From contig DUUM01000267.1 of NCBI GenBank assembly GCA_012841565.1, positions 1-33,079 of the forward strand: a stretch of 33,079 nt of DNA. The letters are read 5' to 3'. Position 1 is the stretch's first letter. Every line of letters begins with the position of its first letter. A model generated the notes under the pieces. The model was not told the origin of the DNA. It searched no databases and saw nothing but the letters and a program-made list of their open reading frames with translations. Shown piece by piece: positions 16,140-24,585 of this stretch. A program made the position numbers and the translations under genes. The DNA comes from Candidatus Epulonipiscium sp. (GTDB lineage: Bacteria; Bacillota_A; Clostridia; Lachnospirales; Cellulosilyticaceae).

Positions 16140-16435
16140 GAAGATTAAAAGGATGCAGTAGCGTGAAATGTATAGCCAATAAGAATAAACACACTTTTAA
16201 AGAAGCAAATAATTATTGCTCAAAATGTGGAAATACGCTTTATTATGTCTGCAAGAAATGTCATACTCAATTACCCGGTGATTCAGATAAATATTGTGTT
16301 AGGTGTTCTGCTCAAAAGCAAGATAAAAAAGAGAGTACTCTTAAGATTGCGGGTGGAATAACTATGACTGTAGTCGTTGCTGCAGCAAGTACGGGGAAAA
16401 AGGTTATTAAGGTTATGTCAAAGCTTAAGGGATAA
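16136..16435 (+). CDS. zinc-ribbon protein with C-terminal hydrophobic segment
   Basis: This 99-residue protein starts at GTG 16136 with AAGGAGG eight bases upstream. It has three CxxC knuckles (YCSKCG, VCKKCH, YCVRCS) and a CSSVKC near the start, giving a double zinc-ribbon pattern. The C-terminal part (IAGGITMTVVVAAAS) is a weak hydrophobic span followed by lysines, so it could sit at the membrane with the ribbon in the cytoplasm. No known family comes to mind beyond the generic zinc-ribbon class. It is translationally coupled to the preceding unknown protein. Confidence 0.75.
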   Translation: MRRLKGCSSVKCIANKNKHTFKEANNYCSKCGNTLYYVCKKCHTQLPGDSDKYCVRCSAQKQDKKESTLKIAGGITMTVVVAAASTGKKVIKVMSKLKG

Positions 16436-16774
16436 TGCACGATGATAAATTGATTTAAATGCAATTATATAGTCAAATGCATAGGATCCTGTCGTGGCCA
16501 AGCTCGTGGGCTAGGACCATCTGCATGATATATTCATTCATATCTGCATTTAGAAATATGTACCTATTTCTTGCAATAACTGTATACACTCCTAATAAGT
16601 TTTAATGTTACTAAAATATTTAATTTTAAGAAAGGCTCTGGGCTACGCCACAGCCTACGGTGACAGATTCCCATCACTCTATAGTGGTGAGGACTAACCA
16701 AGCAGTAAAAGGGCCACGTCGACAACATACAAAAAGAAAGTTATAGGGCTAATAAATAAGAATGGAGTGATAAA
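16436..16774. other. 339-base gap with several short hairpins
   Basis: No coding frame stands out. Short stems are visible: GGCTCTGG/CCACAGCC around 16643-16666 with one mismatch, and ATCACT/AGTGGT around 16674-16690. It could be a structured leader of the next gene. It did not match any riboswitch class I know. Confidence 0.35.
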
Positions 16775-17881
16775 ATGTTCCTAATAGACCAAGATAAAAA
16801 CGAAGCCAACTCAATCAGTCGCAAGACCTTTAAAGAACTCCAATTCCAAGAAAGAAAGCACCTCCAAGAGTGGATCTGTAAAAATCCCGACATGCTAGGG
16901 GAGAAGCTCCTTATTATCCAAAAAGAGTTTAGCGGCTTTGATGATACCAATGAGCGCCTAGACTTATTGGCAATTGATGAGCTGGGGAACCTAGTTGTTA
17001 TCGAAAACAAGCTTGATGATAGTGGTAAGGATGTTGCGTGGCAGGCCCTTAAATACGTATCTTATTGTTCAGGGCTGACGAAAGCAGAGGTTAAAGATAT
17101 TTTTCAGAAGTATCTTGATAACCAAGGCGAAGATAAGCGGGCAGATAAAGTACTAGCAGATTTTTTAGGCGTAGAGGATTTTAACGAAGTAGATATAAAT
17201 ACCAATGATCAAAGAATTATTTTAGTAGCGGCTAATTTTAGGAAAGAAGTCACTTCAACGGTTATGTGGCTGATTAATCATAGTGTAAAGATTAAGTGTA
17301 TTAAGGTCACCCCTTACGCTCTCGGGGATGAAATACTCATTGATACAGAGCAGATTATTCCCATTCAAAATGCTGAGGATTATCTGATGAAGCTAGCTAA
17401 TAAGAAGCAGGAAGAATTATTAAGCCAAGAAAAAAATCGGACGAGCCATCATGTAAGAATGAAGTTTTGGATTCAGCTTTTGGGGCAGATGAATGAGAAG
17501 GTTGATTTGTTTAAGAACGTAAGTCCTTCAAAAGACAACTGGTTAAGGTGTGGCAGTGGTTACAGTGGTATTTCATACACCCTTGTTGTTACCAGTAATT
17601 TTGCTAGATTAGAGCTTTGGATTAGTAGGGGATTACAAGAGGAAAATAAGGCCATATTCGATAAACTTGCAATCTGCAAAAAAGAGATAGAAGAAGACTT
17701 TGGCAATCCATTAGCTTGGGAAAGACTAGATGATGGTATCGGAAGCAGAGTGTCTTACTATCTCAACGATGTTAATATATTCGACGAAAGCTACTGGCCA
17801 CAGATGATTGGTTTTTTGACCACAAACATGGTTCGGTTTGAACAAGTGATGAAGCTGGCGTTGGGGAAAATAATGAAGTAA
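16775..17881 (+). CDS. NucS-like PD-(D/E)xK nuclease with DUF4268
   Basis: The N-terminal half carries a PD-(D/E)xK core: Asp63 in RLDLLAID, then Glu77-Asn-Lys79 in VVIENKLDD, followed by the helix AWQALKYVSYC. This is the arrangement in NucS/RecB-like nucleases. The C-terminal half (HVRMKFWIQLLGQMNEK, then SGYSGISYTLVV and LELWISRG) matches the DUF4268 type. The 368 residues agree with known two-domain members. GGAGTG precedes the ATG. It sits alone beside the EVE-HNH operon, so a defence or DNA-repair role is likely. The substrate is unknown. Confidence 0.8.
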   Translation: MFLIDQDKNEANSISRKTFKELQFQERKHLQEWICKNPDMLGEKLLIIQKEFSGFDDTNERLDLLAIDELGNLVVIENKLDDSGKDVAWQALKYVSYCSGLTKAEVKDIFQKYLDNQGEDKRADKVLADFLGVEDFNEVDINTNDQRIILVAANFRKEVTSTVMWLINHSVKIKCIKVTPYALGDEILIDTEQIIPIQNAEDYLMKLANKKQEELLSQEKNRTSHHVRMKFWIQLLGQMNEKVDLFKNVSPSKDNWLRCGSGYSGISYTLVVTSNFARLELWISRGLQEENKAIFDKLAICKKEIEEDFGNPLAWERLDDGIGSRVSYYLNDVNIFDESYWPQMIGFLTTNMVRFEQVMKLALGKIMK

Positions 17882-17927
17882 GATGAGGCAAAGATGCGAA
17901 AGTATTTTCACTTAAGGGGGATTGTAT

Positions 17928-18623
17928 TTGGCCAGAAGAAAAAGAAAAATCAGAAAGGTCAGGGTGTTTTTTTCAGTTATTATAGTCATTTTAATGATAG
18001 TGGCTGTATTTAAAGCATTTCCCCTGATATTTTCAGATTTTAAATCTTTAGAAAAAGTAATCGTCATTGATGCGGGACATGGTGGGACAGATCCAGGAAC
18101 CATTGGGATTAGGGGAAATTACGAAAAGGATATAAATCTACAGATTTCTGAAAAATTAAAAAGCAAATTAGAAGCAAGCGGTTATAAAGTTGTTTTAACT
18201 AGGGATAGTGATGAATATATCGATAATCTTGCAAGAGCAGAGTTAGCAAATAAAAAGAGAGGGAGGGTATTTATTAGTATTCATGGTAATGCCCTGGCAG
18301 ATGATAATGTTACCAAGGGTATTCAGGTGCTTTATTATCCCAACAGAAGCAGTACAATTGGTGATCTAAACAATAATGAATTGGCACAAATTATGATAAA
18401 TTCTTTAATTAATGGAACAGGTGCTACAGACAAGGGAATCGTAGAGCGGGAAAATTTAATTGTGTTAAATCAAACAAAGATGCCAGCGATCATAATTGAA
18501 TATGGTTTTTTATCTAATGAAATGGAAGAAAAACTCTTATTAACAGATGAGTATCAATATAAAATAGTTGATTCAGTAATAGATGGCTTGGAAGAATATT
18601 TATTTTCAAAGGGGAAGAGATAA
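17928..18623 (+). CDS. N-acetylmuramoyl-L-alanine amidase (Amidase_3, CwlD-like)
   Basis: This zinc enzyme cleaves the bond between N-acetylmuramic acid and the peptide stem of peptidoglycan. A basic N-terminus and one membrane span (VFFSVIIVILMIVAVF) are followed by the catalytic domain: VIDAGHGGTDPG (zinc His), RVFISIHGNA (zinc His) and AIIIEYGFLSN (catalytic Glu). CwlD makes muramic lactam in spore cortex, and length and anchor fit, but a general amidase is possible. I choose TTG 17928 because AAGGGGG ends seven bases before it; TTG 17922 would leave only one base. Confidence 0.88.
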   Translation: MARRKRKIRKVRVFFSVIIVILMIVAVFKAFPLIFSDFKSLEKVIVIDAGHGGTDPGTIGIRGNYEKDINLQISEKLKSKLEASGYKVVLTRDSDEYIDNLARAELANKKRGRVFISIHGNALADDNVTKGIQVLYYPNRSSTIGDLNNNELAQIMINSLINGTGATDKGIVERENLIVLNQTKMPAIIIEYGFLSNEMEEKLLLTDEYQYKIVDSVIDGLEEYLFSKGKR

Positions 18624-18624
18624 G

Positions 18625-19606
18625 ATGAAAAAACAGCTTTACTTATTACTAACAGCAATCATAACACTATCTTTATCTAGGACCACTATTTTTGCCAACG
18701 ACAAAAAGCCGGCAATTATCAACGAAAGTGCCATGTTTATAGATGGTGAGCAGATTTGGGGCACAGGATTTAATGTAGGTGGGAATAATTATTTTAAACT
18801 ACGGGATATGGCAGCTAACACTAATTGTAGATACAGGGGCAATGAACACAATCGATCATTCACTTGTAACAGAATATACGTCTTATGGAATGACTGGCTT
18901 AGATAAAGATATAAGAGACATTATCATTGCTACTGTGCCAAAAAATAACTTAACGACTAAGGCTGTTAGGGAAATTACCTTGAAAAAGTATGTAGAAACA
19001 GATGAAAATGCCTCTATTCCTCAACTAGTGAAAATAGATGAGAATATTATCTTTAAAGTTGGTGATAAAAATGCGAACATTAAAGATGCTAATCGGGTCA
19101 TTAAGATGGATATGCCAGCGGAAATGAAAAATGGGACCACTTATGTTCCTATAAGATTTGTAAGTGAAACTTTAAATCATAAAGTCGAATATAAGAAACA
19201 TGGACAAGTCGATAGGATTAATATCATAAAAGACTATAAAACTAGGTTCAACAGCAAAAACAAAGATATTGATCCAAGCTACTTCGGCAAAATATTAAAC
19301 ATTGATTTAAAAGCAAATGAAGTTTATTTTAAGGTGTTAAAATTTGTGTTTGACAACAATTCAGCGGCTGGATACTATGTAGATGATTTAAAAGACTTGA
19401 GCTTATTTCGTTTGGCCCCCAATGCCGAATTTTATGTAATTGATTTTTATATTGAAAGTGATGATGCTAGCAGAAGGGTTACAAAAGAAGAATTCAGTTT
19501 GCAGCTTAGTTCCTTTGAGCTTCCCAATAGTACCATGACCAGCTATTATACCTTAGAGACTAATGGAGAAGAAATCGTTAAAGTAAAGGCCTTTTATACC
19601 CCTTAA
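18625..19606 (+). pseudogene. secreted copper-amine-oxidase-type stalk-domain protein, frameshifted
   Basis: ATG 18625 opens a signal peptide (MKKQLYLLLTAIITLSLS). The first stalk repeat follows (GGNNYFKLRDMAA), then the frame is lost around 18815-18840. In the next frame the protein continues from about VDTGAMNTIDHSL. It includes a second stalk repeat (GTTYVPIRFVSETLNHKVEY) and a 100-residue C-terminal domain to 19606. A one-base error or indel would restore about 325 residues. Stalk domains usually tether envelope proteins. The gene starts just after the amidase stop, so the two are probably one operon. Confidence 0.7.
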
Positions 19607-19633
19607 AAATGGTATAGCTAAGGAGCTATAATA

Positions 19634-20344
19634 ATGAAGAAGGTGTCTATCATATTATTAAAAAACTTTAAAACCAAGTCTGTTAAAGCCATACTGGGAA
19701 TTGCACTTATATCAATCTTTCTCATGTATCTTATTGAGGTCGTTATAAGCGCAGGATATATTAACAAATCAGTGATTAAAATAGTGCTTTTTCTTATTGT
19801 GCCCATTATATATACTTTATTTGATAAAACCATAAAGGTAAGGGATTATTTCAAAATAAAGTCATGGAAAAGCTTAGGCTATTCCTTTCTACTGGGTATT
19901 GGTATATATATGGGTATATTAGGGGTTTACTTTATTTTAAAAAGCTTTATAGATTTATCTAATATTATAGCAATGCTAGATAGGAAAGCTGGTGTAGATA
20001 AAGATAATTTTATATGGATAGCTCTTTATATATCCTTAATTAATTCCCTATTAGAAGAGTTCTTTTTTAGAGGCTTTATCTTTTTGAACCTTAAGAAAAC
20101 AAGTGTAAGAAAGTTTGCCTACTTAGTCAGTACCCTTGTGTTTTCCGTCTATCATGTAGCCATTATGGGCAGTTGGTTTGATCCGATTATATTTATAGTA
20201 GCCATGGTGGGATTATTTGTTGGCGCATTTATATTTAACTTTTTAAATGAGAAAGAGGAGAATATATATAATTCCTGGATCGTACATATGATGGCTAATT
20301 TATCAATTAATACAGTTGGGCTTATGATGTTTGGGATTTTATAA
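19634..20344 (+). CDS. CPBP-family intramembrane metalloprotease
   Basis: This 236-residue membrane protein has about six to seven spans. The Abi/CPBP motifs are present: Glu141-Glu142-x3-Arg (EEFFFRGFIF), YHVAIMG with the second-motif His, and HMMANLSIN near the C-terminus. Members act as Rce1-like prenyl-protein proteases, bacteriocin-immunity proteins or scaffolds. AGGAG lies eight bases before ATG. It starts 27 bases after the stalk-domain gene, so it probably belongs to that transcript. The specific substrate is unknown. Confidence 0.88.
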   Translation: MKKVSIILLKNFKTKSVKAILGIALISIFLMYLIEVVISAGYINKSVIKIVLFLIVPIIYTLFDKTIKVRDYFKIKSWKSLGYSFLLGIGIYMGILGVYFILKSFIDLSNIIAMLDRKAGVDKDNFIWIALYISLINSLLEEFFFRGFIFLNLKKTSVRKFAYLVSTLVFSVYHVAIMGSWFDPIIFIVAMVGLFVGAFIFNFLNEKEENIYNSWIVHMMANLSINTVGLMMFGIL

Positions 20345-20428
20345 TATAGAAAAGTCATGCATAAAAACCTCGCTTAATGATAAAGATAATAACTGACATA
20401 ATAAATCACAACGTGAGGAAGAGCTTGC

Positions 20429-20926
20429 ATGATAGATAATAGAATCTACAATGAATATAAAATGTGTATCAGGGATTTAATTCAAGATAAAGCCGTACAA
20501 TCAATGAAAGGGTATATACACCACCGGGATGTAACATGTTTAGAACACAGTATCCATGTGTCATATACAAGCTATTTAGCATGTAGATATTTAGGGATGG
20601 ATTATAAATCAGCAGCTAGGGGGGGCTTGCTACATGACTTTTTCTTATATGATTGGCATAGGACTAAACCTAGAATAGAACATGGCTTGACCCATTCACG
20701 TATTGCTTTAGCCAATGCTAATCAAAGATTTAGTTTGAACAAAATTGAGAAAGATATTATAGAAAAGCATATGTGGCCATTAACGATTATTCTGCCTAAA
20801 TATAAGGAATCTTATGTCATCCTACTGATCGATATATATTGTATGTTAATAGAAGTAATTAAGGGGTACAGTATAAATCGATTTGCCGATTTATATGATT
20901 ATTGTCCATATATTGCAAGTTATTAA
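20429..20926 (+). CDS. HD-domain phosphohydrolase
   Basis: This 165-residue protein has the HD metal-binding pattern: HHRDVTCLEHSIHVSY, then GGLLHDFFLYDWH with the His-Asp pair and IEHGLTHS. It resembles small clostridial HD hydrolases of unknown substrate. It differs from the folate-operon HD protein in sequence and context. A start site of GAGGAAG lies about ten bases before ATG. A strong terminator closes the gene, so it is monocistronic or ends the upstream unit. Confidence 0.8.
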   Translation: MIDNRIYNEYKMCIRDLIQDKAVQSMKGYIHHRDVTCLEHSIHVSYTSYLACRYLGMDYKSAARGGLLHDFFLYDWHRTKPRIEHGLTHSRIALANANQRFSLNKIEKDIIEKHMWPLTIILPKYKESYVILLIDIYCMLIEVIKGYSINRFADLYDYCPYIASY

Positions 20927-20945
20927 ATAAAAATACCAGTATTTT

Positions 20946-20970
20946 AAAAAGCACCTATAGGTGCTTTTTT
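20946..20970 (+). terminator. intrinsic terminator
   Basis: AAAAAGCACC and GGTGCTTTTTT flank the short centre TATA, a nearly perfect palindrome with a T run. Confidence 0.92.
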
Positions 20971-21087
20971 GTATAATTATATATAAGGTGAGGAGGAAGA
21001 ATTGATCAGTCTGCCGCAAGATGCAAGCTAAGGTATTTACATATTTAGTCGATATAGCGGGTAATATAAAAGGAGGGAATATTTGAG

Positions 21088-22287
21088 ATGCAAATCAAAC
21101 ACGATTTACAAAAACAAAACAAAAGCGGTTGGACAACTTTTTTAAAAGATGTATTTATTTGCTCTTTAGGAGCTTATGGTGGTCCTGAGGCTCACTATGG
21201 TGTGTTTATAGATCAAATGGTTGTAAAGAAAAAGTATTTAACGGAAGAAGAGCTTGTTGAACTTATTGCTTTAACGACTATTTTACCTGGACCAAGTAGT
21301 ACCCAAACCATGGTCTCTATTGGCTATAAAGTTGGAGGACCCTTGTTAGCATTTCTGACCATGTTAGTATGGGCAGCACCTGTACTTATATTAATGACGC
21401 TGCTTTCATTTTTAAGTGGTTTTTTAGGGAAGATGAATATCTCCCAAGACGGCCTTCGTTACATTGGACCAATGGCTGTAGGATTTATTATTGTAGCAGC
21501 CTATCGTATAGGGAGTAAAGTCGTAAGGGATAAAACTTCTTTTTTACTCTTGCTATTTGGAGGAATAACGACTTACTTTATTAGAGAGCCTTGGATTTAT
21601 CCGTTAGTGCTTGTTTTAGGTGGTATCGTAAGTATTATAATGGAAAAAGAAGATAATCTTTGGAAGCCCATTAAAATAAAGCCTTCTTGGTTATATCTGA
21701 TTGTGTTTGTAAGCTTTGCAATAGGAAGTTTAGTTCTTAGCTTTGTCTTTAGCAATAGAATTCTTCATTTGTTTGAAAGTTTTTATCGTTATGGTTATTT
21801 GGTTATTGGTGGTGGACAAGTCGTTATACCCCTTATGCATAGTGAATTAGTAGAAGTGAATCAGTATATGACAAACCAAGAATTTTTAACTGGATATGGT
21901 CTTGTACAAGGCTTACCAGGACCTATGTTTAGCTTTAGTGCTTATGCAGGTGGGATGGCTGCCCGTGGTGCAGGACCTTTAATCCAAGTATTAGGTGCAA
22001 TGGTAAGTGGTATTGGCATATTTTTACCTGGGACTTTGTTAATTTACTTTGTCTATCCAATATGGGAAAGTGTAAGAGAAATAAAAGGAATAAGGATTTC
22101 TTTAAAAGGTATTACGGCTGTTGCCAGTGGATTAATTGCAGTAGCTTCAATCATTTTAATGCAAAAGAGTGGATTCGCATTAGATAATATTATAATAACG
22201 TTTTTTACGGTTATCATCTTGCTAACCAAAAAAATCCCAGCACCACTGATCGTACTGGCTACTTTAGGGATTGGCTTTATCTTATAA
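21088..22287 (+). CDS. chrA: chromate transporter ChrA, long two-domain form
   Basis: This 399-residue membrane protein is made of two homologous CHR halves. The first has LGAYGGPEAHYGVFIDQMV and TTILPGPSSTQTMVSIGYKVGG. The second has GGGQVVIPLMHSELV and LVQGLPGPMFSFSAYAGGMA. The G-P-G-P-x-x and GG(P/Q) motifs are those of the CHR family, which exports chromate and perhaps other anions. GGAGGG precedes the ATG at a slightly long spacing. The gene is single. Confidence 0.92.
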   Translation: MQIKHDLQKQNKSGWTTFLKDVFICSLGAYGGPEAHYGVFIDQMVVKKKYLTEEELVELIALTTILPGPSSTQTMVSIGYKVGGPLLAFLTMLVWAAPVLILMTLLSFLSGFLGKMNISQDGLRYIGPMAVGFIIVAAYRIGSKVVRDKTSFLLLLFGGITTYFIREPWIYPLVLVLGGIVSIIMEKEDNLWKPIKIKPSWLYLIVFVSFAIGSLVLSFVFSNRILHLFESFYRYGYLVIGGGQVVIPLMHSELVEVNQYMTNQEFLTGYGLVQGLPGPMFSFSAYAGGMAARGAGPLIQVLGAMVSGIGIFLPGTLLIYFVYPIWESVREIKGIRISLKGITAVASGLIAVASIILMQKSGFALDNIIITFFTVIILLTKKIPAPLIVLATLGIGFIL

Positions 22288-22345
22288 TGAATACATTGCT
22301 TTCTATTTATCTATCACAAAAGGATTGCCCTTAGAGTATATTGAA

Positions 22346-23179
22346 TCAAGGGTTAAAAGTTTCACCTGATATAAATATGTTATAAATAGCAGTTAGCATC
22401 ATTCTTGCGATAGCAATAATTGCTCTTTTTTTACCTCTTCTTTTATAAATACGTTCATATTTGGTCTTGTAGTAAGGAGATTCGTTGGATTTTACGGCTG
22501 CATGGGCACACTGTACCAATGTAGGTTTAAGGTAGATTCCAGCACGTGTAATCCGAACAGACTTCTTCTTACCAGCAGATTCATTGTTGCCTGGCGTTAA
22601 GCCCGCCCAGCAACATAAACGTTTGGAAGAGTTAAATTGAGACATATCTGTACCAATCTCAGAAATAATGGTAATTGCTGAGTTGCGTCTTATTCCTGGG
22701 ATTGTACAGAGTAATGAAATAGCACTTTCATAAGGTGCTACCATTAAGTCAAGTTTATTATCGAGTTCAGCAATCGAATTTTCAACAAACTCAAGATGGG
22801 ATCTCACCATAATCATGCGGTCTTTTTGCTCACGGGTCATTTGGTACCCCTCAATGGATTCAATAACAGTATCAGCTTTCTTTTTGAGTGATTTTTGAAG
22901 GAAAGAAGCGCATTTTTCAGAATCGAATTCATCAGAAGTAATTAAATCGTCCGTGATGGATGAGGCAGATTTACCAAACATGTCAGAAACGACAGCATCA
23001 AGGGCTACGTTGCAAACAGTAAATGCGTTCTGAAAACGGTTCTTTTCGCTAGATCTACAAGAAACAAGTTTATAACGATAGCGTGTGTATTCTCGCAGAA
23101 TAGGAATCCTCCTACCGTGCTTTGTAGTATAGCTTCTCCTTAATAAAATTATAGCAGAATGGTGAAAATCACACACCAT
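22346..23179 (-). pseudogene. IS110-family transposase, N-terminus missing
   Basis: The C-terminal two thirds are typical of IS110: RRIPILREYTRYRYKLVSCR, SSEKNRFQNAF, then the transposase_20 region (LLCTIPGIRRNSAITIISEI, FNSSKRLCCWAGLTPGNNES, SGKKK-type linker and TRAGIYLKPTLVQCAHAA). The N-terminal RuvC-like DEDD domain, about 120 residues, is absent. The first 20 codons of the present frame (MVCDFHHSAIILLRRSYTTK) are junction sequence. The native homology begins near 23120. Without the catalytic domain it is inert. Confidence 0.85.
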
Positions 23180-23643
23180 TTTTCATCACTATTTGTGCCG
23201 CAAGCGATAGCGGCGGAATGGAGATTATTATGAATATCTTATCAGACTCAGCATTAGTTGTGATTCCAGGGGGCACATTGATTACTAGGACTCCTGAGAA
23301 AGTCCGCGCCCAGCAATGTTAATAGTAGGTCCTAAGTGAATATCGATAACATCTAAACGAATAGGTTGGAAAAGGCCACCAGAATGCTTACGACTCTAAT
23401 GGCCTTTTCATCCGCAATACTCAGGGTTAATCTAACATGAATTTTCGTGTAGTTTAATCTAATGTTATAAGGGATTTTGAAATAAGTAACAAAAATGATG
23501 AGTTTATTTTATAGAAGGTTGATAAGTTGAACAATAGAATGTCCGAATACAAGCAAGAAAATGGTCGATAATGACTAAAGTAAATAAATAAATATGGTAA
23601 CATAAGAATATAAGTACTTATTACTGATATGAGGAGAATTTGC
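23180..23643. other. 464-base gap, IS110 flank and AraC leader
   Basis: No gene stands out. A small frame from ATG 23218 ends at 23322 after 34 codons (...IPGGTLITRTPEKVRAQQ); I do not recognise it. GCCGC/GCGGC makes a hairpin at 23197-23214. The last 100 bases presumably contain the promoter of the regulator gene. Confidence 0.4.
23370..23408. terminator. bidirectional terminator-like hairpin
   Basis: AAAAGGCCA (23370-23378) pairs with TGGCCTTTT (23400-23408) around a 21-base loop. The flanking A and T runs suit both strands. Confidence 0.65.
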
Positions 23644-24585
23644 ATGCAAAAAGAATCCTATATTTTTGAAACAGTGGAACATGACGTGAAATGTCCTATG
23701 AATGTATTTATTACTTCAATTGAATTATCAAATTACCATTGGCATTATGATTATGAAATAGTATTAGTGTTAAAAGGTAGCCTATTAGTGAGTACAAGCC
23801 CTAAACATTTTATTATGAATGCTGGGGATATTTATTTGATTAATTCGAAGGTTGTACATGAATTAAAACAGGATGATAATGAGAATATATGTTTATTTAT
23901 TCAACTTAATCCAGAATTATTTAATGAAGCTAAAAAGGATGGTGAATTTTATAAGTTCTATTTAAATAGTCAAGATATAAAAATCCTTCCTAGGAATGGA
24001 ATAGCATTTTATATAAAATTAGTGGCTCAGATAGGACTAGAAAGTGGGAATGATAGTATATATGGCATTTATAAAACAAAAGCATTGGTGTATGAATTGA
24101 TAGCTAATTTATTTGAAAATGTTGTGTATGATATTTACCATAATATGATGGAAAATGCTTATGAAGAAGGAACTGAACTTTTAATGAAAATTATCAGTTA
24201 TGTAGAAGATAATTATAAAGAAGAATATGTAATAGAGGATCTCTATAGAGATATGGGGATTGGAGACAAGACGGTATATCGTTTTCTAAAAAAACAGATT
24301 GGTATAAGTCTAAGAGATCTTGTTGTAGTAAAACGGATTGATTCGGCAAAATATTACCTGAAATACACAAAGAAAACGATAGATTATATTGCAGATGACT
24401 GTGGATTTGGTTCGAAACAGACATTTTATAGAACCTTTAAAAACAGTGTTGGGGTAGCACCAGTTGAATACCGAAGAAATGGAAAAGTAAAAGAACCCAA
24501 TCCTGTAGTGAATGGATATTTACGGTATAGTTCAGATGAATCGAAGAGATTATTACTAAAAACATATAGGGGTGAAGAGATATGA
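23644..24585 (+). CDS. AraC-family regulator of the glycoside operon
   Basis: The N-terminal cupin sensor (NYHWHYDYEIVLVLKGSLLV, then AGDIYLINSKVVHEL) binds sugar in related proteins. The C-terminal double HTH (EEYVIEDLYRDMGIGDKTVY; then TIDYIADDCGFGSKQTFYRT FKNSVGVAPVEYRR) binds DNA. I start at ATG 23644: GAGGAG at 23631-23636 lies seven bases before it and overlaps the other ATG (23629). The stop overlaps the start of the glycosidase gene (ATGA), so regulator and enzyme are co-translated and probably autoregulated. Confidence 0.92.
   Translation: MQKESYIFETVEHDVKCPMNVFITSIELSNYHWHYDYEIVLVLKGSLLVSTSPKHFIMNAGDIYLINSKVVHELKQDDNENICLFIQLNPELFNEAKKDGEFYKFYLNSQDIKILPRNGIAFYIKLVAQIGLESGNDSIYGIYKTKALVYELIANLFENVVYDIYHNMMENAYEEGTELLMKIISYVEDNYKEEYVIEDLYRDMGIGDKTVYRFLKKQIGISLRDLVVVKRIDSAKYYLKYTKKTIDYIADDCGFGSKQTFYRTFKNSVGVAPVEYRRNGKVKEPNPVVNGYLRYSSDESKRLLLKTYRGEEI

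Noticed and set aside
16436..16774. c-di-GMP or other known riboswitch in the gap
   Set aside because: The hairpins lack the conserved cores of any class I can recall.
23218..23322. 34-codon frame after the IS110 fragment
   Set aside because: It has no recognisable family, and the upstream GGAATGG is a poor ribosome site; left as part of the gap.
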